From positions 4,678,863 to 4,742,862 of the forward strand of contig LR732703.1 of assembly GCA_902506565.1 (NCBI GenBank): a stretch of 64,000 nt of DNA. Reading direction: 5' to 3'. Below the pieces are notes generated by a model. The model made no database searches. It saw only the letters and a list, made by a program, of their open reading frames with translations, and was not told the DNA's origin. Shown here in pieces: positions 51,936 through 60,910 of the stretch. The number at the start of each line of letters is the position of its first letter. The first letter of the stretch is position 1. The translations under genes were made by a program, and so were the position numbers. This DNA comes from Burkholderiales bacterium 8X (lineage in GTDB: Bacteria > Pseudomonadota > Gammaproteobacteria > Burkholderiales > Burkholderiaceae_C).

Positions 51936-51951
51936 TGGCACAGTAACTGCA
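51936..51951 (+). promoter_or_regulatory. sigma-54 (-24/-12) promoter of pilA
   Basis: TGGCAC-AGTAA-CTGCA: GG-N10-GC spacing is exact. Transcription would start about 45 bp before the ATG. RpoN with PilR controls pilA in many proteobacteria (known). Confidence 0.75.
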
Positions 51952-52007
51952 GAACTCCAGAGCGCCGGGGGACTTCCTCGGTCCCTTCAACTTAATGGAG
52001 TCTGTGA

Positions 52008-52511
52008 ATGAACCGTCGTTCTATCGCACGTAATGTGCAAAAGGGTTTCACCCTTATCGAGTTGATGATCGTCGTGGCGATCATTGGTATCTTGGCTGCT
52101 GTTGCATTGCCCGCCTATCAGGATTACACGACCCGTGCCAAGGTCTCGGAAATGGTTCTGGCTGCATCGTCTTGCCGCACTTCGGTGACGGAGGTCATTT
52201 CGACTGCAAGCTCGGCTGACGTGAGTACCAAGCTTCCTGAAGCATGCTCCACTACTGCTAGCAAGTATGTGACTTCGTTGGCTGTAAGCGCCGATGGCGT
52301 CATCACCGTTGTCGGCAATGCTGCTGCCTTAGGGGGAAGCACTAGCGCAACCGCCAATGCGATTCGGTTGGCTCCCTTCTTGGATGCCGCATTTGCGACC
52401 GCTGTTGTTGGTACCACGGCAGGTGGCAAGAACGTTGCTGCTTGGAAGTGTGGCGTTGCTGCAACTAACCCCCTGCCAGTCAAGTATCTTCCTGGTTCGT
52501 GCCGCGACTAA
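52008..52511 (+). CDS. pilA: type IV major pilin PilA
   Basis: 167 residues. Leader MNRRSIARNVQKG is cleaved by PilD before the N-methylated Phe (FTLIELMIVVAIIGILAAVA). The C-terminal disulfide loop lies between AWKCG and PGSC. GGAG precedes the ATG. Codons end in T or A much more often than in neighbouring genes, a trait of high expression or of transfer. A sigma-54 promoter and a strong terminator frame it as a single-gene unit. Major rather than minor pilin is inferred from this arrangement. Confidence 0.95.
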   Translation: MNRRSIARNVQKGFTLIELMIVVAIIGILAAVALPAYQDYTTRAKVSEMVLAASSCRTSVTEVISTASSADVSTKLPEACSTTASKYVTSLAVSADGVITVVGNAAALGGSTSATANAIRLAPFLDAAFATAVVGTTAGGKNVAAWKCGVAATNPLPVKYLPGSCRD

Positions 52512-52525
52512 CCCTGAGGCACACG

Positions 52526-52554
52526 AAAAAGGCCGCCTTTGGGCGGCTTTTTTT
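52526..52554 (+). terminator. Rho-independent terminator of pilA
   Basis: GCCGCC-TTTG-GGCGGC stem extended by A5/T5 pairing, followed by a run of T. About 15 bp after the pilA stop. Confidence 0.92.
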
Positions 52555-53041
52555 CGTTTGCAAACACCCATGTTTCAGTAATTGTAAGAGTCTGCCAGCG
52601 CGTGCGATTAGTTTGGCCATGTGCTGCCAATTAGGCGAGGACGGTAGGTCTGCTTTGGACGAATTGTTATATTTAAAAAGTTATTGGTTTGCGCAATTAG
52701 TACACTGGATACTACAGCTAGGCCTTCGTTTACCTAGTGTTTGTTTCCCGGATCGAAGATAAAAAGATCCCCCTCCTTTCATAAATGGAAATCTTAATCT
52801 TCGATCTTTCCGAGACACCGAAAAGCAGCTTCGCCGCCGTGCGCGTTTTTTGAAATAATGCTTTTCAGTGGGCCCATGCCGGGCTGGGTAATCCTATGGT
52901 CTGGTCAAGTGTGAACTATTTAACACTTTACCTGTAACACGGCGAACGGTCCTCCGTCGGGGCTGAGCGGCAACTTCTCGAGCGATGAGGCTCCTAAGAT
53001 TCAGCAACAACAATTTGCCAGATTCTTTGCCGAACCTACTC
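52555..53041. other. AT-rich gap between pilA and the minor pilin operon
   Basis: No gene found. It is notably less G+C-rich than the rest of the window (TTATATTTAAAAAGTTATT around 52666). An inverted repeat AAGTGT-N10-ACACTT lies at 52907-52928 and may mark the promoter region for pilV, about 115 bp further on. An ATG at 52985 in frame with pilV gives only AT-rich, unbiased codons. Confidence 0.6.
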
Positions 53042-53635
53042 ATGATGTCGCGCCGCCCGCCCGTTCAAGCAAGAGGCTTCACCCTGATCGAAGTCCTGGT
53101 AGCCGTGGTCGTGCTGTCCTTCGGTCTCCTCGGCATGGTCGGCCTGCAGGGCGCTTCTCTCAAGGCCAATCGCGAAGCGCGCCTACAGGCATCCGGCGTT
53201 CGCTTGGCCTCCGAAATGGGCGACATGATGCGCGGCAACAAGCAGGTCTCCATCCTGACGAACGCGACGGACAACCCTTACCTGCAATCCAACTTCACAG
53301 GCACGGTAACCGCCGCTTCTCCTAACTGCTTCAGCGCCGTTTGCACGACCACCAAGCAAGTCGCCACCGCAGACGTAGCCGATTGGCTGGCCCGGGTCGC
53401 GAACGAACTCCCCGGCGCCCGCGTCGTCATCTGCTTCGACGCCACCCCTTTCGACGCAGCCGGCAAGCCGCAATGGACCTGCAGCAACACGGGCGGCGTG
53501 GTCAACGTCAAGATCGGTTGGACGCGTGGTTCCACCAATCGCGCCGCCGTCGGCACGGCTGCGCTAGAAGGCGCAAGCGACACGGGCGTGGCACCGGTCG
53601 TGGTGTTGCCGGTCACCGTGGGGAACAGCCTGTGA
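53042..53635 (+). CDS. pilV: minor pilin PilV (type IV pilus modification protein)
   Basis: 197 residues from ATG 53042. Prepilin cleavage is before FTLIEVLVAVVVLSFGLLGM, the characteristic PilV motif. The longer start at 52985 gives a 31-residue leader with unbiased codon use, so it is not favoured. It overlaps pilW by 4 bases (GTGA). Minor pilins prime pilus assembly at the inner membrane. Confidence 0.9.
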   Translation: MMSRRPPVQARGFTLIEVLVAVVVLSFGLLGMVGLQGASLKANREARLQASGVRLASEMGDMMRGNKQVSILTNATDNPYLQSNFTGTVTAASPNCFSAVCTTTKQVATADVADWLARVANELPGARVVICFDATPFDAAGKPQWTCSNTGGVVNVKIGWTRGSTNRAAVGTAALEGASDTGVAPVVVLPVTVGNSL

Positions 53636-54690
53636 TCACATTTGCCCGCCAGGTCGGCTCATCGAAACGTCGGCGAGCTGCGACGAGCTCACATCGCGCT
53701 CAACGAGGCTTCACGCTGGTCGAACTGATGGTGGCCCTCGTGGTCAGCACCCTGGTCGTCCTGGCCGCAGTCTCCGCCCTCGTCGTGGCACGCCGCGGCT
53801 TCACCACCGTTGACGCTGGCGGCCAGCTGCGCGACAACGCCCGCTTCGCCGTCGACATCATCCAGAAGATCACCGCACAAGGCGGCTACCAGACCTTCGA
53901 ACACGCGATCGAGACCCGCAGCTCGGCCATCTCGATCGCCGGCGCGACCACGCCGCCCCCGTTCATCGAAGGCTTCAACAATGCAGTGATGAGCGCCACC
54001 ACCGCGCCGTTCGCCGCAACCAACAACCGCGACACCGCCACCACGCTCGGCTGCACCACCTCCACCGACACCGCCTGCGCGAACGGCAGCGATGTGCTGG
54101 TGGTCCGCTACCAGGGCAGCGAAACCTTCCCCGGTTCCGGCGTAACCGACGGCACGATGATCGATTGCAACGGCGTCAGCCAGACCACGCCGCCGACTTC
54201 CAAGGCCGACCTGCTGGTGAACATCTTCCATGTGCAGCGCGGCGTCGACGGCGAGCCGAACCTGGTGTGCAGCTCCAACGCCAACAGCGCGGCCGGCACC
54301 TTCACGACCCAGCCGCTGGTGCAGGGCGTGGAAACCTTCCAGGTGCTGTACGGCACGGATGCGGTGGTGGCCAACACGGCGCCAGGCGCATCGAACATTC
54401 CGGACTCGGTGCCCGATCAGTACCTGCGGGCCGACCAGCTCGCAGTGGCGGGCAACGCCGCGGCTACCCGCGAGAACTGGAGCCGGGTGCGGTCGCTTCG
54501 CATCGGCATGGTGTTGCGCGGTCCGCGCAACTCGGCGCAGGAATCGGCAACGCCCGTGATGTATCCGCTGGGCACGACCTTCGTCAACGCAGCAAACGAC
54601 AAGGGCAGCCAGTTCGCAGCACAGACGGACGGCCGGCTGCGCCAGGCCGTGACGCTCACGATCTACCTTCACAACACGCAGGGGCTCTAA
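53632..54690 (+). CDS. pilW: minor pilin PilW
   Basis: 352 residues with a prepilin site at RGFTLVELMVALVVSTLVVL, after a 27-residue basic leader. The GTG start overlaps the pilV stop. The C-terminal part has the long beta-rich body usual for PilW (SRVRSLRIGMVLRG). Part of the priming complex with PilV, PilX, PilE and PilY1. Confidence 0.9.
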   Translation: MITFARQVGSSKRRRAATSSHRAQRGFTLVELMVALVVSTLVVLAAVSALVVARRGFTTVDAGGQLRDNARFAVDIIQKITAQGGYQTFEHAIETRSSAISIAGATTPPPFIEGFNNAVMSATTAPFAATNNRDTATTLGCTTSTDTACANGSDVLVVRYQGSETFPGSGVTDGTMIDCNGVSQTTPPTSKADLLVNIFHVQRGVDGEPNLVCSSNANSAAGTFTTQPLVQGVETFQVLYGTDAVVANTAPGASNIPDSVPDQYLRADQLAVAGNAAATRENWSRVRSLRIGMVLRGPRNSAQESATPVMYPLGTTFVNAANDKGSQFAAQTDGRLRQAVTLTIYLHNTQGL

Positions 54691-54694
54691 GGTG

Positions 54695-55366
54695 ATGCAG
54701 CCTTCAACCCATTCGACATCCGCCGCGGCCTGCGCACCAGCGCCCAACGCGCCTCGCCGCGGCCGCTCGGTCGGCGGCTTACAAGCTTCGCAGCGCGGCT
54801 TCTCCTTGATGATCGTCCTGATGATCCTGATCATCGCGTCGATCGTCGGCATAGTCGGCGCGCAGGTCGCGATCATGGGCGAGCGCGGTTCGCGCAACGA
54901 TCGCGATGCGCAGGTCGCGACCCAGGCCGCGGAGACGACGCTCGCGGACGCCGAGTTCGACATCCTCGGCGCCGGTACCGGCACCAGTGCCCGCGCCAGC
55001 GCCTTCGCGACCGGCAACCAAATGGCTTTCGTGGCCGGCTGCGGCAACACCGGCAACAGCAAGGGCCTGTGCCTGCCTTCCGCGGCGGGCAAGCCGGTCT
55101 GGCTCGACATCGACCTGTCGAGCACCCGCACCGCCGAGTTCGGCGAGTTCACCGGCCGCTCGTTCGCAGCCAACACCTCGGGCCTCACCAGCGTGATGCC
55201 GGCTCAGGCACCGCGCTACCTGATCGAGGCCGTGCCCGACACCTCGACCTATGGCGACGCCCGCATCGGCGCCGCCAAGCGTTTCGTCTACCGCGTCACC
55301 GCGATCGGCTACGGGCCGCGTACCGACATCCAGACCATCGTGCAGATGCTCTACCGAAAGCCCTGA
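54695..55366 (+). CDS. pilX: minor pilin PilX
   Basis: 223 residues. The N-terminal helix RGFSLMIVLMILIIASIVG, with Ser-Leu-Met replacing the usual TLIE and lacking Glu5, is the PilX signature. A 35-residue leader precedes it. GTG 54692 is possible one codon earlier. It ends 1 bp before the pilY1 ATG, so the genes are tightly linked. Confidence 0.88.
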   Translation: MQPSTHSTSAAACAPAPNAPRRGRSVGGLQASQRGFSLMIVLMILIIASIVGIVGAQVAIMGERGSRNDRDAQVATQAAETTLADAEFDILGAGTGTSARASAFATGNQMAFVAGCGNTGNSKGLCLPSAAGKPVWLDIDLSSTRTAEFGEFTGRSFAANTSGLTSVMPAQAPRYLIEAVPDTSTYGDARIGAAKRFVYRVTAIGYGPRTDIQTIVQMLYRKP

Positions 55367-55367
55367 T

Positions 55368-58300
55368 ATGCCTTTTGCGCGCAAACCCTCTTCCGGTTCT
55401 TCATCGCCGGCGTCGTCCGCGAAGCCATCCGCCGGATGGGCGTCGAAGTCGATCGGCGCCATCGGCCGCTGGCTCCATCGCCACTGGCTGGCCGCGGCGA
55501 TCCTGCCGGCCGCCGCGGCGCTGTCGTTCATCGCGGTGAGCCAGACCACGCCTTCCACTTTCAAGACGGTCGATCTCGCATCCGAGCCGCTCTACGCGGT
55601 GGGCACCTCGCAGAAGCCGACCCTGTCGCTGGCCTTGTCGGTCGAGTTCCCGACCGTGGGCGCGCAGTACACCAACGGCGGCTCGGTCGACGATACCTAT
55701 CTGCCGACCAACGAGTACATCGGCTACTTCGATGCCGACAGCTGCTACGTCTACAACAATCACACCAATCCCGACTACCGCCGCTTCGACCGCAGCGGCG
55801 TCGCGACGGACCATGCCTGCAACGGCGCCGGCTTCAGCGGCAACTACCTGAACTGGGCATCGAGCTCGGCCATCGACGTGCTGCGCCTGGGCCTCACCGG
55901 CGGCGACCGCATCGTGGACGAAGCCAACCTCACGGTGCTGCAGCGCGCGGTGCTCGACCGCTCGAACGGATCGTTCTACAACGGCAACAACTTCCCGGCC
56001 AAGCGCCTTCGGGCCGCCTATGTCGCGGGTGCATTGCCGACCGCGCTGGTGGGCACGTGGACCGGCGACGTGGTGGCTTCGAACTGCCTCAACCGCATCC
56101 ACTTCGGCACCAGCATCGAGGGCAATTGCGACAACCCGGCCAACAACGCCAACCTGGGCGTGACGGTGGGCTCGACCCAGCAGATGGGTACGGTGACGAG
56201 CAGCATCCTTCCGCCGCTGATCGGCTTCAGCCGCTGCGCGGGCGAGAACGAGGTCTGTACTTTCTCGGGCGTTCGTCGGGTGGCGTACGGCACGCTGACC
56301 TCCTGGCGCTATGTCTCGGCGTCGAACGGCATCAATTGCAGCAACGCGGTCTTCGGCGATCCGCTGGGCGGCGTGGTCAAGGCCTGCTACATCGGACCGG
56401 ACAACACCGGCTGGACGCCGGTGGGCGCCACGGCGAATGGCTCCACGGTTCTTTCGAGCGACCGCTTCTTCTATACCCGGGTGCAGGTCTGCGAAAGCTC
56501 CGGCGGCACTCTGCAGGACCCGCGCACGAACTTCTGCCTCAAGTACCCCAACAACAACTACAAGCCGACCGGCAACCTGCAGAAGTACAGCGACCGCCTG
56601 CGCGTGGCCGCCTTCGGCTACCTGATGGACAGCCGGGTCGAGCGCTACGGCGGCGTGCTGCGCGCGCCGATGAAGTACGTCGGCCCCAAGAACTACGACG
56701 ACACCGGCACGCTGCAGACCGCATCGAACCCGAAGGTCGAATGGGATCTCAACACCGGCGTCTTCACGGTCAACCCCGAGAGCGCGACGGCCGAAGGCAA
56801 GAGCGGCGTCATCAACTACCTGAACCAGTTCGGGCGCACCGGCACGACCATCGGCAACTACAAGGTCTACGACCCGGTGAGCGAGCTGTACTACGAGGCC
56901 CTCCGCTACGTGCAGGGCCTGCCGCCCACGCCCGATGCCACCTCGGGCATGACCGACGCGATGAAGGACGGCTTTCCGGTCTACACCAGCTGGACCGACC
57001 CGCATGCGGGCGGCTCCCGGACCCGCGACTATTCGTGCCTGCGCAACAACATCGTCGTGATCGGCGACGTCAACACGCACTACGACAAGTACATCCCGGG
57101 CAACACCAGCAACACCGACGGCTACGACGGAGCGCGCGCCGCCAACCTGGCCGGCAACGAGCCCAATTTCTACGACTGGACCCGGGTGGTGGGCTCGTTC
57201 GAGGCCAATGCCACGACCAGCTACATCGACGACGATGGCATCAGCCGCAACACCAGCAACCCGAACGGCTCCGGCACCAACGCGCCGCGCAACTTCGGCA
57301 ACCTGGCGGCGGCGCAGTTCTCGGACAAGGCCGGCTTCTTCATGGCGGGCATGGCCTACTGGGCCAACACGCACGACATCCGCGGCACCGGCTGGACCGA
57401 TGCGCCGGCCAAGCAGCGGCCGGGCATGAAGGTCAAGACGTACATCCTGGACGTCAACGAATACGGCGACAACAACAACCGCAACACGCGGCACGGCACG
57501 CCCTTCTTCCTCGCGGGCAAGTACGGCGGCTTCAACGACCTGAGCGGCGTGGGCAACCCGTACCTGTCGACCGCCGGCACGCTCGACAACTCCAGCTGGG
57601 AAGCCGAAGGCAACCCCGGCGAGCCGCGCAACTACTTCCTGTCGAGCAGCGCGCGCAGCGTGCTCACCGCCCTCGACAACATGTTCGCCGCGATCGCTTC
57701 GCAAGGCGGCAGCATCGGCGGCGGCGCGATCTCGACCCAGCAGCTGACCTCGGCCGGCAGCTACATCTACCAGGCGCAGTTCGATCCGACCAGCTGGAGC
57801 GGCGACCTGATCTCCTACCCGGTGTCGGTCGGCGCGAACAACGTGGTCACCGTGGGCACGGCGGCCACCAAGCAATGGTCGGCCGCGGCGCAGCTCGACG
57901 CGATGCTGGTGTCGAGCCGGAACATCGTGGTCGGCAACGTGACCCGCACCAATGGCGCGGCCTCGAACTTCACCTGGGCGACGATCGAAGGCGGCGGCAA
58001 CGGCACGCTCAAGAACCAGCTGCGCAGGGCCAGCCCGACGGCGTCCGCCGATGCCGACAGCGTCGGCGAGGCCCGCCTCAACTTCATTCGCGGCGACCGC
58101 TCGCTCGAGGGCAGCACCTTCCGGAAGCGCAACAGCCGGCTCGGCGACATCGTGAACTCCGGCGTGGCGCTGGGTGGCGCGCCCAACGCGCAGATCACCG
58201 ACGCCGGCTACAACAACTTCTACAACACCAACAAGGACCGCACCCGTGCGCTCTACGTCGGCGCCAACGACGGCATGCTGCATGCCTTCAACGCCGACAC

Positions 58301-59756
58301 CGGCAGCGAACTGTTCGCCTACATCCCGAGCTGGATGGGCCCGCGCCTCTCGATGCTCGCGAGCCCGACCTACAACTCGTCGCTGCACCAGAGCTATGTC
58401 GACGCGACCCCGGCGGTGGCCGAGGCCTACGTCGGGAGCGCCTGGAAGACCGTGCTGGTCGGCGGCACCGGCGCCGGCGGGCAGGGCGTGTTCGCGCTCG
58501 ACGTGACCGACCCGACCGCCTTCAACAAGGACAAGGTGATGTGGGAGTTCACCGATGCGGACGACCCGGACATGGGCAACGTGATCGGTCGTCCTCAGAT
58601 CCTGAAGTTCCGCACCAGCGGGCCAACCGCCCCGGTCGCGACCTACAAGTACTTCGCGGTGGTCGCGAGCGGTGTCAACAACACGGCGGCGGATGGCCGG
58701 GCCAGCACCAGCGGCAATCCGGCGATCTTCCTGCTCGACCTGTCGAAGGCCGGCAACACGCCCTGGAGCCCGAACAACAACTACTTCAAGATCTCGCTGC
58801 CGGTCAACGCGACCACCGCCACCGCCTTCGCGCCGGGCGTCGCCGAGTTCTCCGCCACCGGCGGGCCGGTCGGCGAAGTCGCGGCCATCTATGCGGGCGA
58901 CCTGCACGGCAACGTGTGGAAGATGGACTTCACCAAGGTGGCCTCCACCTCGTGGAACATGTCCTCGCTCTCGGCCTTCAAGTCGGGCTCGACCCCGGTG
59001 CCCTTCTTCATCGCGAAGGATTCGACCGGCGTGGTGCAGCCGATCACAATGGCGCCGACTTTGGTGTTCGGCCCCGACGATTCGAAGATCGTGTCCTTCG
59101 GCACCGGCAAGTACCTGGAGACCAGCGACAACGTGGTCGCCGCCACCACGCAGCGCCAGTCGCTCTACACGCTCTACGACAACCAGTCGCCCACGCTCGA
59201 CACCAGCACCGCGGGCAGCAGCGTGATCAGCGGCCGCGGCCGGCTGGCCTTGGGCAGCGTCAATGCCGCCAATCGAACCATCACGGTGCCGAACTTCAGC
59301 TACGGCAGGCCGATGACCGATGGCGACACCACCCAGCGCTCCGGCTGGTATGTCGACTTCCCGAATGCGGCCGAGCGGCAGGTGAGCAACGCGAGCGTGT
59401 TCGGCGATTCGATCATCTTCGGCACCCTGCAGCCGCCGGCGGCCACCAGCAATGCCTGCGCGGGCGGCAGCGGCTACCAGTACCAGGTGAAGATCGGATC
59501 GGGCAACGGCCAGTTCGTGGCTTCGACCGTCGGCGTGCTAGGCCAGCCCTTCGTGCTCCAAGTGGGCGCGGCGACCTTCACCGACAGCGACAGCGCAGGC
59601 CGGCGCACCACCACCACCACCGGGCAGATCATCCTGCAGGGTTCGACCGGCATCAGCTCGCAGTCGACCTCGCAGGTGGCCTTCGATTCGGTGACCGGCC
59701 GACTGAGCTGGCGCCGCATCAACAATTACCAGCAACTGAAGAGGGCGACGCCATGA
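55368..59756 (+). CDS. pilY1: pilus tip adhesin/assembly factor PilY1
   Basis: 1462 residues. N-terminal signal/anchor (WLAAAILPAAAALSFIAV), a variable N-terminal half, and a C-terminal beta-propeller with the family signature VGANDGMLHAFNADTGSELF followed by YIPSWM (about residue 960), TGAGGQGVFALDVTDP and GDLHGNVWKMDF. PilY1 sits at the pilus tip, controls retraction and helps adhesion. I see no classic calcium-binding loop. It overlaps pilE by 4 bases. Confidence 0.95.
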   Translation: MPFARKPSSGSSSPASSAKPSAGWASKSIGAIGRWLHRHWLAAAILPAAAALSFIAVSQTTPSTFKTVDLASEPLYAVGTSQKPTLSLALSVEFPTVGAQYTNGGSVDDTYLPTNEYIGYFDADSCYVYNNHTNPDYRRFDRSGVATDHACNGAGFSGNYLNWASSSAIDVLRLGLTGGDRIVDEANLTVLQRAVLDRSNGSFYNGNNFPAKRLRAAYVAGALPTALVGTWTGDVVASNCLNRIHFGTSIEGNCDNPANNANLGVTVGSTQQMGTVTSSILPPLIGFSRCAGENEVCTFSGVRRVAYGTLTSWRYVSASNGINCSNAVFGDPLGGVVKACYIGPDNTGWTPVGATANGSTVLSSDRFFYTRVQVCESSGGTLQDPRTNFCLKYPNNNYKPTGNLQKYSDRLRVAAFGYLMDSRVERYGGVLRAPMKYVGPKNYDDTGTLQTASNPKVEWDLNTGVFTVNPESATAEGKSGVINYLNQFGRTGTTIGNYKVYDPVSELYYEALRYVQGLPPTPDATSGMTDAMKDGFPVYTSWTDPHAGGSRTRDYSCLRNNIVVIGDVNTHYDKYIPGNTSNTDGYDGARAANLAGNEPNFYDWTRVVGSFEANATTSYIDDDGISRNTSNPNGSGTNAPRNFGNLAAAQFSDKAGFFMAGMAYWANTHDIRGTGWTDAPAKQRPGMKVKTYILDVNEYGDNNNRNTRHGTPFFLAGKYGGFNDLSGVGNPYLSTAGTLDNSSWEAEGNPGEPRNYFLSSSARSVLTALDNMFAAIASQGGSIGGGAISTQQLTSAGSYIYQAQFDPTSWSGDLISYPVSVGANNVVTVGTAATKQWSAAAQLDAMLVSSRNIVVGNVTRTNGAASNFTWATIEGGGNGTLKNQLRRASPTASADADSVGEARLNFIRGDRSLEGSTFRKRNSRLGDIVNSGVALGGAPNAQITDAGYNNFYNTNKDRTRALYVGANDGMLHAFNADTGSELFAYIPSWMGPRLSMLASPTYNSSLHQSYVDATPAVAEAYVGSAWKTVLVGGTGAGGQGVFALDVTDPTAFNKDKVMWEFTDADDPDMGNVIGRPQILKFRTSGPTAPVATYKYFAVVASGVNNTAADGRASTSGNPAIFLLDLSKAGNTPWSPNNNYFKISLPVNATTATAFAPGVAEFSATGGPVGEVAAIYAGDLHGNVWKMDFTKVASTSWNMSSLSAFKSGSTPVPFFIAKDSTGVVQPITMAPTLVFGPDDSKIVSFGTGKYLETSDNVVAATTQRQSLYTLYDNQSPTLDTSTAGSSVISGRGRLALGSVNAANRTITVPNFSYGRPMTDGDTTQRSGWYVDFPNAAERQVSNASVFGDSIIFGTLQPPAATSNACAGGSGYQYQVKIGSGNGQFVASTVGVLGQPFVLQVGAATFTDSDSAGRRTTTTTGQIILQGSTGISSQSTSQVAFDSVTGRLSWRRINNYQQLKRATP

Positions 59757-60253
59757 GGTCGACGACGATCGATCCTCGGCTGCGTGCGGTGGCGCGTGGC
59801 TTTACCTTGATCGAGCTGATGATCGTCGTGGCCATCGTCGCGATCCTGGCTGCGGTGGCCTACCCGTCGTATCGCGATTCGGTGCTGAAGGGGCGGCGAG
59901 CCGAAGCGAGGGCGGCGCTGGCGGAGCTGATGCAGCAGCAGGAGCGCTACATGACGCAGCGCAACATCTACCGTGACTTCAGCAATGCAGCCGGCGTGAC
60001 CTCGCCGGCGAGCGCGGCGAGCACCTTCAAGATTTTCTCGGGCGAGTCGGGCGCCAACCCGCCTTACTGGCTGAGCGCCGAAGCCTGTCCCAATCCTTCT
60101 GGCGGCACGCTGTCGCTGCAGGATTGCGTGCAGCTCACCGCCACGCCGACGCAATCCGATCCGCTGGTCGGGAGCCTGCGCATCCTCAGCACCGGCACCA
60201 AGTCCTGCACCGGCACCGCGGCCAGCACCAACTTCAAGGCTTGCTGGCCATGA
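59753..60253 (+). CDS. pilE: minor pilin PilE
   Basis: 166 residues. Prepilin site before FTLIELMIVVAIVAILAAVA; short basic leader (15 residues). The next helix and the conserved YMTQRNIYRDFS region are typical of PilE. ATG lies within the end of pilY1 (ATGA) and the stop overlaps fimT (ATGA), showing strict operon coupling. Confidence 0.93.
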   Translation: MRSTTIDPRLRAVARGFTLIELMIVVAIVAILAAVAYPSYRDSVLKGRRAEARAALAELMQQQERYMTQRNIYRDFSNAAGVTSPASAASTFKIFSGESGANPPYWLSAEACPNPSGGTLSLQDCVQLTATPTQSDPLVGSLRILSTGTKSCTGTAASTNFKACWP

Positions 60254-60831
60254 GCCGCGCCTGGCGTGCCGCGCAGCGCGGCTTCACGCTCATCGAGCTG
60301 CTGGTGGTCATCGCCATCCTGGCGATCCTGCTGACGCTCGCGGCGCCGAGCTTCGTCTCGTTCCAGCGCAATGCCGAGCTGACCTCGGCCGCGAACTCGC
60401 TCGCCTCGGCATTGAACGCCGCCCGCACCGAGGCCATGAAGCGCAATGTCTTCGCCGTGGTCACGCCCGTCGCCGCCACCGGCTGGAACACCGGCTGGCA
60501 GGTCTTCGTCGACAGCGACCTGAACGGTGCCTACACCGCCGGCGAGCAGATCGTGCAGACCCGCGAGGCGCTGCCCAGCTACATCACCGTGACCGAGAGC
60601 ACCGGCGCCGGCGCGAGCTACCTGATGTACGACGGCTCGGGCTTCCTTCGCCGCACCGGCGGCAGCGCGGCGAGCAACACCACCATCAGCTTCAGCCGAT
60701 CGGATGTCGCAAGCGCGCAGGCGAGCACCCAGACCCGGCGGCTCAAGGTGGCGGTGACCGGTCGGGTGCGGGTCTGCACGCCGACCTCGAGCACCGACGC
60801 GGCCTGCTCCGGCGCGGACGGATCGCTCTAG
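60250..60831 (+). CDS. fimT: FimT/GspH-type minor pseudopilin
   Basis: 193 residues. Prepilin site in RGFTLIELLVVIAILAILLTL; GspH-like C-terminal body with NAARTEAMKRNVFAVV. FimT helps take up DNA in natural competence in some species (known). It is the last gene of the first minor-pilin operon; the paralogue lies at 63375. Confidence 0.93.
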   Translation: MSRAWRAAQRGFTLIELLVVIAILAILLTLAAPSFVSFQRNAELTSAANSLASALNAARTEAMKRNVFAVVTPVAATGWNTGWQVFVDSDLNGAYTAGEQIVQTREALPSYITVTESTGAGASYLMYDGSGFLRRTGGSAASNTTISFSRSDVASAQASTQTRRLKVAVTGRVRVCTPTSSTDAACSGADGSL

Positions 60832-60910
60832 CACTGGCGAGCGATCGCCAGCCGAATCGCCGCGGCCCGCCGCCGGGCAGAATGCCAGCGCCAAATCTCC
60901 CGGAGTGAAC

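Noticed and set aside
52985..53041. Upstream extension of pilV from ATG 52985.
   Set aside because: Codons are AT-rich and unbiased, and the leader would be 31 residues; ATG 53042 is more plausible.
55436..60253. A stop-free frame of about 1600 codons overlapping pilY1, and a long antisense frame (55401-58907).
   Set aside because: Both are by-products of G/C-rich third positions in pilY1; they show no start signal or protein-like composition. Only the last 166 codons, pilE, are real.
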